Both the position numbers and the translations under genes were made by a program. From the NCBI RefSeq assembly GCF_008124765.1, contig NZ_VNHS01000004.1, forward strand, positions 62,001 to 126,000: DNA of 64,000 nucleotides. Reading direction: 5' to 3'. Of this stretch, positions 16,494-25,879 are shown piece after piece (positions within the stretch are counted from its first letter, which is position 1; every line of letters starts with the position of its first letter). The notes beneath the pieces were generated by a model. It was not told the origin of the DNA. It saw only the letters and a program-made list of their open reading frames with translations, and searched no databases. Origin of the DNA: Paenibacillus methanolicus. GTDB taxonomy: Bacteria; Bacillota; Bacilli; Paenibacillales; Paenibacillaceae.

Positions 16494-17978
16494 ATGACAT
16501 TTGAATCGTTACAATTGAATCCCGCCATTCTAAAGGCGCTGCGCAAAGAGAACTACGAGACGCCGACGCCGATCCAGGCGCAATCGATCCCGGCCGCGCT
16601 CGCGGGCCGAGACCTGCTTGGCTGCGCCCAGACGGGGACGGGCAAGACGGCCGCGTTCTCGCTGCCGATCATTCACCGCTTAAGCGGACAAGCCCGCAAA
16701 GGCGGCAAGCGGGCCATTCGCGCGCTCATCCTGACGCCGACCCGGGAGCTGGCGATCCAGATCATGGACAACATCAAAGCCTACAGCCAGTTCACCGAGC
16801 TGCGCGCGCTCGTCATCGTCGGCGGCGTGCCGCAGAGGCCGCAGGAGCGGGACTTGGCGCAAGGGTGCGATATTCTGATCGCCACGCCGGGCCGTCTGAT
16901 CGACCTGATCAACCAGAAGCATGTCGACTTGAAGGACGTCGAGACGTTCGTGCTCGACGAAGCCGACCGCATGCTGGATATGGGCTTCATCCACGACGTG
17001 AAGCGCGTCATCGCGAAGCTGCCGGCCAAGCGCCAGACGCTGTTCTTCTCGGCGACGATGCCGCCGGAGATCGCGCAGCTGGTGAAGACGCTGCTGATCG
17101 ACCCGGTGAAGGTGGAGATTACCCCGGCATCGTCGACGGTGGACCGCATCGAGCAATCCGTCTATTTCGTAGACAAGGATAACAAGCCGCATCTGCTCAA
17201 CCATCTGCTGGAGGATCAGTCGATCGTCTCGGCGCTCGTGTTCACCCGCACGAAGCACGGGGCGGACCGCGTCGTTCGCGGGCTGTCCAAGCAGAACATT
17301 ACGGCCCAGGCGATTCACGGCAACAAGTCGCAGAACGCGCGCCAGCTGGCGCTCAGCAACTTCAAGAGCGGCGCGACGCGCGTGCTCGTGGCAACCGATA
17401 TCGCGGCGCGGGGCATCGACATCGACGAGCTGTCTCACGTCATCAACTTCAACCTGCCGAACATCCCGGAGACGTACGTGCACCGGATCGGCCGTACGGG
17501 CCGCGCGGGTCTGAGCGGAACGGCGATCTCCTTCTGCGAGACGGAGGAAATTCCGTACCTGAAGGACATCGAGAAGGTGATCAAGAAGAAGGTACCGGTC
17601 GTCGCGGAGCATCCGTATCCGATGACGGGCGAGATCCCGCCAGCCGCGCCGCAGCCGAACGCGGGGCAGCAGAACGCCCGCAAGGGCGGAGCGGGCGGCC
17701 AAGGCAAAGCGCAGCAGCAGCGCCAGGGCGGCGGTCAGCCATCCGGCGGAGGCGCGAACAAACCGCAAGGGCAGCGCAAGCCGCAGGCGCAAGGCGGCGG
17801 AGCAAGCGGCCAAGGCAAAGCGCAGCAACAGCGTCAGGGCGGCGGTCAGCCATCCGGCGGAGGCGCGAACAAGCCGCAGGGCCAGCGCAAGCCGCAGGCG
17901 CAAGGCAGCGGAGCAAGAGGCCACGGGCAGCGCCGGGGACAACGCGGCGGCACGCCGACGGGCGCGGGTCAGCGCTAG
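16494..17978 (+). CDS. DEAD-box ATP-dependent RNA helicase
   Basis: The 494-residue protein has all helicase motifs: Q motif (YETPTPIQAQSIP), Walker A AQTGTGKT, DEAD box (VLDEADRMLDMGF), SAT, and HRIGRTGRAG. The core of about 370 residues is RhlE/CshA-like and is expected to remodel RNA in cold adaptation, ribosome assembly or degradosome function. The tail beyond residue ~380 is rich in Gly, Gln, Lys and Arg and contains a near-perfect 111-bp (37-codon) tandem duplication starting at about 17697 and 17808. Such a tail is a likely flexible RNA-binding region. AGGAG precedes the start. Confidence 0.95.
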   Translation: MTFESLQLNPAILKALRKENYETPTPIQAQSIPAALAGRDLLGCAQTGTGKTAAFSLPIIHRLSGQARKGGKRAIRALILTPTRELAIQIMDNIKAYSQFTELRALVIVGGVPQRPQERDLAQGCDILIATPGRLIDLINQKHVDLKDVETFVLDEADRMLDMGFIHDVKRVIAKLPAKRQTLFFSATMPPEIAQLVKTLLIDPVKVEITPASSTVDRIEQSVYFVDKDNKPHLLNHLLEDQSIVSALVFTRTKHGADRVVRGLSKQNITAQAIHGNKSQNARQLALSNFKSGATRVLVATDIAARGIDIDELSHVINFNLPNIPETYVHRIGRTGRAGLSGTAISFCETEEIPYLKDIEKVIKKKVPVVAEHPYPMTGEIPPAAPQPNAGQQNARKGGAGGQGKAQQQRQGGGQPSGGGANKPQGQRKPQAQGGGASGQGKAQQQRQGGGQPSGGGANKPQGQRKPQAQGSGARGHGQRRGQRGGTPTGAGQR

Positions 17979-18014
17979 ACGAGCGCGTCCGTCTAGCGGG
18001 CGGACAAGCAAGAA

Positions 18015-18046
18015 GGGACATTCCATCACGCGGAATGTCCCTTTTT
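18015..18046 (+). terminator. Terminator of the helicase gene
   Basis: A perfect 10-bp stem GGGACATTCC / GGAATGTCCC is followed by five T. Confidence 0.95.
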
Positions 18047-18055
18047 GTCATGCCT

Positions 18056-18286
18056 CTATCGTTGCTCGGCCGCGGCGGACGGCGAAGGGCGCCGGGTTCT
18101 CCCGTACCGGCGCAGCGGATGCCAGGCCCGGACGGCGGAGCTCTGAACGCGAAGCAAGCCGTAGAACAGCAGCAGCGTGTTCGGAATGATGCTAAAGGCG
18201 AGCCGATAGTCGCGGCTGTACTCCGCCAGGGCGAAGAGCAGCGCCGACTCCGCGGCAGTCAGAAGGAGCGATGCTAAAGAACGAAA
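18056..18286 (-). pseudogene. Remnant of a membrane-protein gene (C-terminal fragment)
   Basis: One minus-strand frame is open for 76 codons between stops at 18289 and 18056. It has native-looking codon use and a hydrophobic segment (AFSIIPNTLLLFYGLLRV) followed by a basic tail (LRRYGRTRR). There is no ATG, no ribosome binding site, and a stop immediately upstream. The most economical reading is the decayed 3' end of a small membrane-protein gene. It could alternatively be chance, since the region is GC-rich. Confidence 0.35.
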
Positions 18287-18442
18287 CTACCAAAAACAGC
18301 GAACGCAGCCCAGCCTCGCCGTTCCCTCCCTAACTCAAATCTCCGCACATGGGTTAAAAACAAAGACAGGACAAGCGATCCTGCCATGGAAGTTCACATC
18401 GAAAGCGGAGCCATCTTTTATCCATAAAGGAGGAACGGAGCC

Positions 18443-19303
18443 ATGCAGTGGAAAGGGAGAAGAGGAAGCTCGAACGTGGAAGACCGCAGAGGAATGGGGG
18501 GACTGGGCGGCGGACGCGGCGTCATCGGCGGCGGTCTTGGCATCGGCGGGGTCATCATCGTCCTATTGGTAACGCTCATGGGCGGCGGCAATATCGGGGA
18601 CGTCTTAGGATCGCTGACCGGCATGGGAACGGGCTCGTCCATCAGCTCGGGAACCCAGACGCCTTACGCCCAGACCGCGGAGGAGCAGGAGCTCGCGCAA
18701 TTCGTCTCGGTCGTGCTGGCCGATACGGAGCAGGTGTGGAGCGACCTGTTCCAAGAGCGCGGCCTGGATTACGAAGAGCCGACGCTCGTGCTATATACGA
18801 ACAGCGTTCAATCCGCCTGCGGCGCGGCGGGGGCTTCGGTCGGGCCGTTCTACTGCCCGGGCGACCATAAGCTGTACATCGACCTGAGCTTCTATGACGA
18901 GCTGCGGCAGAAGTTCCAGGCGCCCGGCGACTTTGCCATGGCGTACGTCATCGCGCATGAGGTCGGACACCACGTGCAGACGCTGCTGCAGACGGGCAAG
19001 GGAAAGGGAGACCCGCGTTCGAACGAGTATTCCGTCCGGTTCGAGCTGCAAGCGGATTACTTGGCCGGCGTATGGGCGCATCATGCCAAGGACATGAACG
19101 TGCTGGAGCAGGGCGATCTGGAAGAAGCGATTACGGCGGCGAGCGCGGTCGGCGACGATACGATCCAGAAGCGGGCGCAGGGCTACGCGGTGCCGGAGAG
19201 CTTCACGCACGGCACGTCCGAGCAGCGGATGCGCTGGTTCCGCAAAGGCTACGAGAGCGGCACGATCGAAGGCGGCGATACGTTCGGCGTCAAGCAGCCG
19301 TAA
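18443..19303 (+). CDS. YpfJ-type neutral zinc metallopeptidase
   Basis: The 286-residue protein has a Gly-rich N-terminus, one membrane segment (about residues 28-47), and a periplasm-facing type domain with IAHEVGHHVQTLL; H172, E173 and H176 form the zinc site. It continues with FELQADYLAGVWAHH, as in the YpfJ/KPN_02809 family. The distal QRMRWFRKGYESG is also conserved in the family. Its substrate is unknown. An AAGGAGG site lies upstream. Confidence 0.88.
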   Translation: MQWKGRRGSSNVEDRRGMGGLGGGRGVIGGGLGIGGVIIVLLVTLMGGGNIGDVLGSLTGMGTGSSISSGTQTPYAQTAEEQELAQFVSVVLADTEQVWSDLFQERGLDYEEPTLVLYTNSVQSACGAAGASVGPFYCPGDHKLYIDLSFYDELRQKFQAPGDFAMAYVIAHEVGHHVQTLLQTGKGKGDPRSNEYSVRFELQADYLAGVWAHHAKDMNVLEQGDLEEAITAASAVGDDTIQKRAQGYAVPESFTHGTSEQRMRWFRKGYESGTIEGGDTFGVKQP

Positions 19304-19460
19304 CCGAGCGGATATCGCGCGGATATATAGAAGGGAGTCCAATTGGGGCAATCGGGATCGAGCCGTGCCGCGTTGGGCTTCTTTTTGCGCGCGATCCCGT
19401 TCTACAATGCCGTCTTGCTGGATAACATGGAGCAACCAATGCTGAGGAGAGGTGCAGGAG

Positions 19461-20180
19461 ATGCTAAGTTCAGTCGATTTGATCCAACGGTGGCACGACA
19501 TGGCGTCGCGCGGCGAGCCGCATGCTTCCATCCGCTTCGGGGACGCGTCGGCGGCCGTGATGGCGCATGGCGCCATATTGACGATGGACTTCATGCGCAA
19601 GCATTACGGCTGGATCGGCGACCCCGCCTACTGCGGCGTGACGCTGCCCAACGACGAGGCGCGACGGCGGCTTGCGCATTGTCTGCGCGCCGCCGATTAC
19701 GTCGGCCATCTGACGCAGACGGAGCATTGGTACTTCAAGCCGCTCTTCGACATGTGCCTGACTTATTACGACGTCGCGCCGAAGGAAACGTTCTACGCGT
19801 TCGAGAATGTGTACATCGCCCGTTACCCGCTCTTCTACGAACGGTTCCGCGCGCTGCCGATCGTCCTGTGCGGGGCGAAGTCCGTCTCGTACCGCGAGGT
19901 GCTCGAACGGCGCTACGGCTTCACGGGCATCGTCGGCACGGTGGATTGCCCCGACTGGAACGGGCTGCTCCGCGCGGAGCGCGAGATGGAGGCGCTCTAC
20001 GCGGCCGCGCCGTGGAAGCTGGCGCTCGTCTGCGCCGGCGCGCCGGGCAAAGCGCTGGTCGTGAAGGCCAAGGAACTGGGGACCGTCGGCGTCGACTTCG
20101 GCTCCGGGTGCGAGGCGGCGATTCAGGCGGACCGTGCGGGCTTGGACGCTTGGGATTATACCGAGCCGCTCAAGTACTAG
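19461..20180 (+). CDS. GT-D fold glycosyltransferase
   Basis: The 239-residue protein resembles the GT-D (DUF1792) family of glycosyltransferases: HASIRFGDASAAVMAHG at the N-terminus, CGVTLPNDEARRR, and a C-terminal VGVDFGSGCEAA corresponding to the DxGS-like motif. Such enzymes add sugars to glycoproteins or surface glycans. The acceptor is unknown and there are no glycan-cluster neighbours. The ATG at 19461 is preferred because GAGGAG lies 11 nt upstream; a GTG at 19452 is too close to that site. Confidence 0.72.
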   Translation: MLSSVDLIQRWHDMASRGEPHASIRFGDASAAVMAHGAILTMDFMRKHYGWIGDPAYCGVTLPNDEARRRLAHCLRAADYVGHLTQTEHWYFKPLFDMCLTYYDVAPKETFYAFENVYIARYPLFYERFRALPIVLCGAKSVSYREVLERRYGFTGIVGTVDCPDWNGLLRAEREMEALYAAAPWKLALVCAGAPGKALVVKAKELGTVGVDFGSGCEAAIQADRAGLDAWDYTEPLKY

Positions 20181-20394
20181 CGCCGCGCGTTCCGTCACTC
20201 CCCCGAACTTGCGCGTGGGCGCGCCGCTTGCTTGCCCCGCGCTTCGCTTTGTTTTCGCCCCGCCCAAACTCCGTTCATTTCTATCAAAAATCAAGCCTCA
20301 GTGCTATATTTTTCCCGCAGGGGGTGTGATACGCTTCGAGAGCAGTCATGCACGTACTACGGTGAACGGTTTACCAAGCGGGGAGGAAGCAAGC

Positions 20395-22311
20395 GTGAAG
20401 TTGCGTTTTGAAGGGGATTCGATCGCGGAGTTCAGAGCGGGGATCCTCGAATTGGCGAAAGAAATATCGTTTACGGAAGCCGAGGACGGTATTCCGGTGG
20501 CCGTGCTGCCATCCGAAGGCGATCTGGAGGTCGGATTGACGGAGGGCCGGGCGTACATTCGTTACGGCGCGAAGCACCAGTTCTTCCGGGGGCTTGGCCT
20601 GCTCGTCCAGAAAGGTGCGGGCGGCGCGGAGTTCGCGATCACGGAGAAGCAGCAGTTCGATACGATCGGGCCGATGTTCGATCTGTCCCGCAACGGCGTG
20701 CTGAACATCGACAGCTTCCAATTCCTGCTGCGCAAAATGGCGCTCATGGGTTTAAATACGGTCATGCTCTACATGGAGGATACGTACGAGCTGGAAGGCG
20801 AGCCGTACTTCGGCTACATGCGCGGCCGCTATTCGCAAGCCGAGCTGCGCGAGATCGACGATTACGCCGATCAATTCGGGATTGAAGCGTTCCCGAGCAT
20901 TCAGACGCTGGCCCATCTGGAGGAGTTCCTGAAGTGGGACTACGTGAAGACGTACAAGGACACGAAGGGCGCGCTGCTGGTCGGGGACGACAAGGCGATG
21001 CAGCTCATCGAGAACATGATCGTCGCGGCGACGGCACCGTTCCGCAGCAACCGGATCAACATCGGCATGGACGAGGCGGAGGAGCTGGGCCGGGGCAAAT
21101 ATTTGGATAAGAACGGCTACCGCGGCCGTCTCGACATCATGACCGACCATCTTGACCGGGTGCTCGAGATCACGCGCCGCCGCGGCTTGAAGCCGATGAT
21201 GTGGAGCGACATGTTCCTCAAATTCGCTTCGGCTAACGGCGAGGAGCACTATGATAAGCACACGCAGATCCCGGAGGAAATGGCGCGCAAAATTCCGAAA
21301 GACGTCGACATGGTCTATTGGGATTACGCCCACCAAGAGCAGGACGATTACGAGAAGCTGATCGCCAAGCACCGCCCGCTCGGCTGCAACCTCGCGTTCG
21401 CCGGCGCGGTCTGGGTATTCAACACGTTCGGCGTCAACTACGGCTTGTCGCTCGGCGCGACGGACAGCGCGCTGCAGGTGTGCAAGCGCGAAGGCATTCG
21501 CGAGGTGTACGCGACGATGTGGGGCGACGACGGCATGGAGAGCAACCCGTACATCGCGCTGCTCGGCCTGCAGTTCTACGCCGAGCATGCCTACACGGAA
21601 GGCGAGGTCGATTCGGCGAAGCTGGCCGAGCGGGTCAAGTTCTGTACCGGCATCGACGAAGAGACGTTCCTGAACGTGAAGTACCTCGACGAGACGCCGG
21701 GCGCCGAGCCGAACAACGTCAAGCAGAGCAATCCGTCCAAGTTCCTGCTGTACCAGGACGTGCTGCTCGGCCTGTTCGACAAGCAGATCGAAGGGCTGCC
21801 GCTGAACGACCACTACAAGCAGTTGGAGCGCAAGCTGCACGATCGCCGCGACCCGTCCGCCGCGCTCGACTTCGTCTTCGAAGTGCCGGAGCGGCTGAGC
21901 GCCGTGCTGGCGCGCAAGAGCGAGGTCGGCATCGCGCTGAAGCGGGCGTACGACGCGGACGACAAGGCGGAACTCGCGCGGATCGCGGCCGAGGTGCTGC
22001 CGGCGATCTCGCAGGACGTGCAGGCGCTGCGCCAGGCGCACCGCGCGCAATGGATGCGCATCTACAAGCCGTTCGGCTGGGAAGTCATCGACATCCGCTA
22101 CGGCGGCGTGGTCGCGCGGCTCGATACGGCCGTCTACCGGTTGGTCGAATACGCCGAGGGCCGTCTGGACCGTATCGAGGAGCTGGAGCAGGAACGCCTG
22201 TACTACAGCGCCGTCAACAAGTCCGTGCCGGGCAAGGGAATCGGCTGGTGCAGCTGGTACTACCGGATGGCGTCGCCGAACGTCTTTTATCACGTGCTCA
22301 GTCCGTTTTGA
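20395..22311 (+). CDS. GH20 beta-N-acetylhexosaminidase
   Basis: The 638-residue protein starts at a GTG (20395) 8 nt after GGGGAGG; a longer upstream frame is open but reads through non-coding sequence. An N-terminal GH20b-like domain precedes the catalytic barrel with MGLNTVMLYMEDTYEL, AFPSIQTLAHLEEFL and the acid/stabiliser pair in NIGMDEAEELG (D226-E227). No signal peptide is seen, so it likely acts in the cytosol on imported N-acetylglucosaminides. With the secreted LPMO at 26457 it could form part of a chitin-using route, but the genes are 4 kb apart and not co-transcribed. Confidence 0.9.
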   Translation: MKLRFEGDSIAEFRAGILELAKEISFTEAEDGIPVAVLPSEGDLEVGLTEGRAYIRYGAKHQFFRGLGLLVQKGAGGAEFAITEKQQFDTIGPMFDLSRNGVLNIDSFQFLLRKMALMGLNTVMLYMEDTYELEGEPYFGYMRGRYSQAELREIDDYADQFGIEAFPSIQTLAHLEEFLKWDYVKTYKDTKGALLVGDDKAMQLIENMIVAATAPFRSNRINIGMDEAEELGRGKYLDKNGYRGRLDIMTDHLDRVLEITRRRGLKPMMWSDMFLKFASANGEEHYDKHTQIPEEMARKIPKDVDMVYWDYAHQEQDDYEKLIAKHRPLGCNLAFAGAVWVFNTFGVNYGLSLGATDSALQVCKREGIREVYATMWGDDGMESNPYIALLGLQFYAEHAYTEGEVDSAKLAERVKFCTGIDEETFLNVKYLDETPGAEPNNVKQSNPSKFLLYQDVLLGLFDKQIEGLPLNDHYKQLERKLHDRRDPSAALDFVFEVPERLSAVLARKSEVGIALKRAYDADDKAELARIAAEVLPAISQDVQALRQAHRAQWMRIYKPFGWEVIDIRYGGVVARLDTAVYRLVEYAEGRLDRIEELEQERLYYSAVNKSVPGKGIGWCSWYYRMASPNVFYHVLSPF

Positions 22312-22320
22312 TCGGCAACG

Positions 22321-22347
22321 AGACTCCCGTTTGGGGGTCTTTTTTTA
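22321..22347 (+). terminator. Terminator of the hexosaminidase gene
   Basis: AGACTCCC pairs with GGGGGTCT (one G-U pair) around a GTTT loop, followed by seven T. Confidence 0.88.
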
Positions 22348-22348
22348 T

Positions 22349-22747
22349 CCTCCCCCTTCCCCCTCCGCTGAGGGGAACCAAAGGACTTCGCCCTCTGGAC
22401 ACCCTGTTCGTGCTGACGCGTGGCAGCGTGGACGGCGGGTAGTTTTGAGTGGGCACGCTTTTGTCCTTGCGGACAAAGCTGACGTTGAGTTTCCTTACCC
22501 GCCCCCCTCCGCCGCAATGCTGTCAGGTTAAGGGGGCTCTGCCCCTTTGACCCGAGATTTGTTACCGCCTCCCCCTTTCCCCTCCGCCGAGGGGAACCAA
22601 AAGGCTCCGCCCTCTGGACACCCTTTTTCGTGCTTGCACCTTTGTTCGCGATCGGCGGATTGCTTCGAGTTGGCACGCTTTTGTCCCTGCGGACAAAGCT
22701 AACGTTGTTTTTTCCTCCCCCCTCCTTGCCAATGCTGTCAGGTTAAG
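22349..22747. repeat. Tandem direct repeat of a ~180-bp intergenic element
   Basis: Two copies (22349-22532 and 22568-22747) share CCTCCCCCTT, AGGGGAACCAAA, CCCTCTGGACACCCT, TTTTGTCC-TGCGGACAAAGCT and AATGCTGTCAGGTTAAG. The unit contains a short GTCC/GGAC hairpin and no convincing ORF, and looks like a dispersed non-coding repeat duplicated in place. Confidence 0.88.
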
Positions 22748-22874
22748 CGCGTCGGGAAAGAGATAGAGCAGCCGGAGAGCTGGTGTGGAGATGGAACAGG
22801 GAGTGAAAGCCGACAACATTCGCAGGCCGCGGATTCTTCACCCGAACGAATTTCTCTTAACCTGACGACATTGG
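22729..22874. mobile_element. MITE-like element with 19-bp terminal inverted repeats
   Basis: The left end CCAATGCTGTCAGGTTAAG and the right end CTTAACCTGACGACATTGG are inverted repeats matching at 17 of 19 positions around 108 bp of non-coding sequence. Flanks CCTTG and CCTAG may be a diverged target duplication. The left end overlaps the end of the direct repeat at 22349-22747. No transposase is encoded. Confidence 0.5.
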
Positions 22875-23002
22875 CCTAGACCGATAGTCGCCGTCGGCGG
22901 CGCCGCTCTTGGCGGGGCTTCCTCTTGTTTTACCCCCGGAATTTTGCGACAATACAGAGATCGGCCGCCATGTTCGGCTTTTACGCGAAAAGAGGAGTTC
23001 CC

Positions 23003-24097
23003 ATGAACAAACCATCCATTTATGGATTAACATTAGAGCAATTAACCGGCTGGCTGGGCGAGCGCGGACATAAGAAAGGACGGGCGCATCAGGTATGGGA
23101 GTATCTGTACCGCATGCGCGTGACGTCGTTCGGGGACATGTCGGAGGTGCGGGCGGAGTGCCTGGCGCTGCTCGAGGAGCATTATTCGCTGCAGCCGCTG
23201 GAGGAGCACGTGAAGCAGCAGTCGACGGACGGCACGGTCAAGTTCCTGCTTCGCCTTGCCGACGGCAACCTGATCGAGACCGTGCTTATGCGGCACAAGT
23301 TCGGCTTGTCTGTCTGCGTGACGACTCAGGTCGGCTGCAACATCGGCTGCAGCTTCTGCGCGAGCGGCCTGCTGAAGAAGAGCCGGGACCTGACGAGCGG
23401 CGAGATCGTCGGACAGATCATGAAGGCGCAGCTGTTCCTCGACGAACGCGGGGAAGGCGAGCGCGTCAGCCACATCGTCGTCATGGGCATCGGCGAGCCG
23501 TTCGATAATTACGAGCACATGTCCAATTTCATCCGCGTCGTGAAGGACCATAAGGGGCTCGCGATCGGACCGCGGCACATTACGGTATCGACGAGCGGCT
23601 TGGCGGACAAGATCAAGGAGTTCGCGGATTCCGACCTCGGCACGAACCTGGCCATCTCGCTCCATGCGCCGAACAACGAACTGCGCACGCGGATCATGAT
23701 CATCAACCGCGCGATTCCGCTCGAGAAGCTGATGCCGGCGATCGACTACTACCTGGAGCGGACGAACCGGCGGATAACGCTGGAGTATATTTTGCTCAAG
23801 GATATCAACGACCGCGTGGAGCATGCCCAAGAATTAGCGGACTTGATCGGCGAGGGCAAGCGGAAGCAGCTCTCCAACGTTAACCTCATTCCGTACAATC
23901 CGGTCGACGAGCACAGCCAGTACAAGCGGACGGAGCAGGAGTCGGTGCGAGCGTTCTACGACGCGCTGAAGAAGCGGGGCGTGAGCGTCAGCGTCCGGCT
24001 CGAGCACGGCGTCGACATCGACGCGGCTTGCGGCCAGCTGCGCAGCAAGCAGATCAAGAAGACGGGCGGCAGCCAGCCGGAGGGCGTGGCGCTGTAG
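23003..24097 (+). CDS. rlmN: RlmN/Cfr-family radical SAM 23S rRNA A2503 methyltransferase
   Basis: The 364-residue protein carries the radical SAM cluster motif as CNIGCSFC (C112, C116, C119), [19 protein letters not shown], and a C-terminal [10 protein letters not shown] whose Cys (C343) matches the methyl-carrying cysteine. RlmN methylates C2 of A2503 in 23S rRNA and some tRNAs; Cfr methylates C8 and gives antibiotic resistance. The surrounding motifs are closer to RlmN (B. subtilis-like TTQVGC and GIGEPFDN). However, it stands alone rather than beside prpC-prkC, so it may be a paralogue. AGAGGAG precedes the ATG. Confidence 0.88.
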   Translation: MNKPSIYGLTLEQLTGWLGERGHKKGRAHQVWEYLYRMRVTSFGDMSEVRAECLALLEEHYSLQPLEEHVKQQSTDGTVKFLLRLADGNLIETVLMRHKFGLSVCVTTQVGCNIGCSFCASGLLKKSRDLTSGEIVGQIMKAQLFLDERGEGERVSHIVVMGIGEPFDNYEHMSNFIRVVKDHKGLAIGPRHITVSTSGLADKIKEFADSDLGTNLAISLHAPNNELRTRIMIINRAIPLEKLMPAIDYYLERTNRRITLEYILLKDINDRVEHAQELADLIGEGKRKQLSNVNLIPYNPVDEHSQYKRTEQESVRAFYDALKKRGVSVSVRLEHGVDIDAACGQLRSKQIKKTGGSQPEGVAL

Positions 24098-24175
24098 GCG
24101 CGCGACGCGGCGGCATAAGCGGGTTAGCCGCCGCAACGGCTCGGTCCGGTCGGAATTCGACCCTTGCCCATAACG

Positions 24176-24215
24176 AAGAGCCTTTCATCCCGAGCGGGGT
24201 GAAAGGCTCTTCTTC
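24176..24215 (+). terminator. Terminator of the RlmN-family gene
   Basis: A perfect 12-bp stem AAGAGCCTTTCA / TGAAAGGCTCTT is followed by TCTTCT. Confidence 0.85.
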
Positions 24216-24342
24216 TATTACGCTTGATTGTCATCCGGCCGCGGGGTCCTGACCCGCCGCCTGCCTGCCGCGTTCATGAGATGCCGCTCCGAGCGAACGG
24301 CGAAGGTCCCGCGCGCCGCCCCCGCAGCGCGCCTGCTCCTTC

Positions 24343-24855
24343 TTAATGGTGCCCGCGCTTGCGCGTCAGGAACACCAGGCCGCCGACGACGATGAGCGCG
24401 CCGGCGATCATCGGCTGGCCGCCCAGGACGGTGCCGAGCAGCGCGCCGACCGAGAAGACGGCGAAGAACAGCACCGACAGCACGGTCAGAATGTTGATCG
24501 GGATGAGGAGCCACTTGTTGCGGCCGCCGAACCAGTATAGTTCGAACAGACCGACGGCCGGCGCGAGCAGGAAGCCCGGCCACATGATGTGCCAGCTGTC
24601 GAACAGCGTGGCCAATTGGCAGACCGCGCCGACGGTCAGCAGGATGCCGCCCGGCACGAGCACGCCGACGCCGCGGCGCTGCAGGAGGCCGAAGTACAGC
24701 CAGTGCATGAACAAGCCGGTCGGAATGACGAACAGCGTGGGCCAGAAATACTCGAAGATCGTACCCGTTCCCCAGTCGACCTGTCCCCGGAAGAACATGA
24801 AGATGCCGAGCAGGATGAGAAGCGGGCCGAGAATGGCGTTGCGATTCACGGACAT
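24343..24855 (-). CDS. Small integral membrane protein (DUF5668-like)
   Basis: The 170-residue protein has five or six hydrophobic segments (AILGPLLILLGIFMFFRG, FEYFWPTLFVIPTGLFMHW, and three more) and ends in basic residues. It resembles small LiaF/DUF5668-type membrane proteins of unknown role. The ATG at 24855 follows AAGGAG by 8 nt; an ATG at 24864 is not favoured. It is monocistronic. Confidence 0.7.
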   Translation of the reverse strand: MSVNRNAILGPLLILLGIFMFFRGQVDWGTGTIFEYFWPTLFVIPTGLFMHWLYFGLLQRRGVGVLVPGGILLTVGAVCQLATLFDSWHIMWPGFLLAPAVGLFELYWFGGRNKWLLIPINILTVLSVLFFAVFSVGALLGTVLGGQPMIAGALIVVGGLVFLTRKRGHH

Positions 24856-25020
24856 GGCGAACACTCCTTAAGTTGGGCTTTTATAGCCTAAGCATAGCAT
24901 GGCCCGGCAGGGACGTCTTCCGGCCGAAGTATAGCAGGAAGATCGGGCTGGAGACCGATTTTTTCTCCGGCATCCTACGCACGCCGACAACGCGGAGTCG
25001 AACGCCGCCCTCGCGACGCG

Positions 25021-25638
25021 TTATTTCTTGAAAATGCCCATCGGCGCGCCGATCGGCAGGAACGTTCGACCGAAATGCGCGTTCAGCACGGCCGCGCCGG
25101 CGCCGTACAGCGACAGGATGCCGATGCCCAGCTCGGCGTAAGCCGCGATTGTATGGAAGACGTCCGCCATCACGCCGAAGGCGTCCATCGTAAGGCCAAG
25201 GAAAAGGAAATCGATCAGGACGAAGATATAGAACAGTACCTTGTTCGTCTCCGTGGCGCCGATCGTCATGAACAGCGTAAAGACCAGATAGCCGGCGAAG
25301 GCGAAACCCAACTGTTTCGGCTCCACGCCCGCGGCCAGCGTCTCGCCGAATATGCCGAGCTTGATCAGCCAGTTCGATGCCATGGCGAACCAGAAGAAAG
25401 CGTAAGCGCCGAACGCGGTCGTGCCGAACGTATTGTTGCGCTTGGAATCCTGCACGCAGGCGAACAGCTGCGCGCACGCGCCGAGAAACACGGCCCATGG
25501 GACGGCGTAGCTAAGGCCGGACGTGATGCCGAGCTTCTGCGACGAAGCGACCAGCGTGACAATGGCCAGGCCGAACAAGCCGAGCGCGCTCGGGTCCGCG
25601 TTGGTGATTTTGATCGGTGTAGCGACTTCTTTCTGCAA
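25021..25638 (-). CDS. GPR1/FUN34/YaaH-family acetate/succinate transporter
   Basis: The 205-residue protein has six membrane segments and an N-terminal NADPSALGLFGLAIVTL that matches the family NPAPLGL signature. Members move acetate, succinate or related small acids across the membrane. A TTG start at 25638 is chosen because GGAGG lies 9 nt upstream and the protein then begins just before the signature; the frame is open further upstream without a good site. No metabolic partner is adjacent. Confidence 0.87.
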   Translation of the reverse strand: MQKEVATPIKITNADPSALGLFGLAIVTLVASSQKLGITSGLSYAVPWAVFLGACAQLFACVQDSKRNNTFGTTAFGAYAFFWFAMASNWLIKLGIFGETLAAGVEPKQLGFAFAGYLVFTLFMTIGATETNKVLFYIFVLIDFLFLGLTMDAFGVMADVFHTIAAYAELGIGILSLYGAGAAVLNAHFGRTFLPIGAPMGIFKK

Positions 25639-25879
25639 ATCAAACAGCCTCCAATAAAGTGTCTTCCGCCGGTTTCCGCGGGAGGAATCCGGTCTGGTGA
25701 TGGTAGTATACCTGTCAATAGGCACACAGGCTGTTAATTGTATCACGCGTCCTAGTTTCGGGGTAGGGGAATTTTGGACGGCGGCCCGAGCGCCGATTTA
25801 TTTTGGCGAAGGCCGCTACGGAAGCGCGATATGGGGTACAATGGGAAGATGGAAACAAAATGAAAGGAATGGAATCGCA

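Noticed and set aside
20134..20394. N-terminal extension of the hexosaminidase
   Set aside because: The extension has no signal peptide or domain; the GTG at 20395 has an excellent ribosome binding site.
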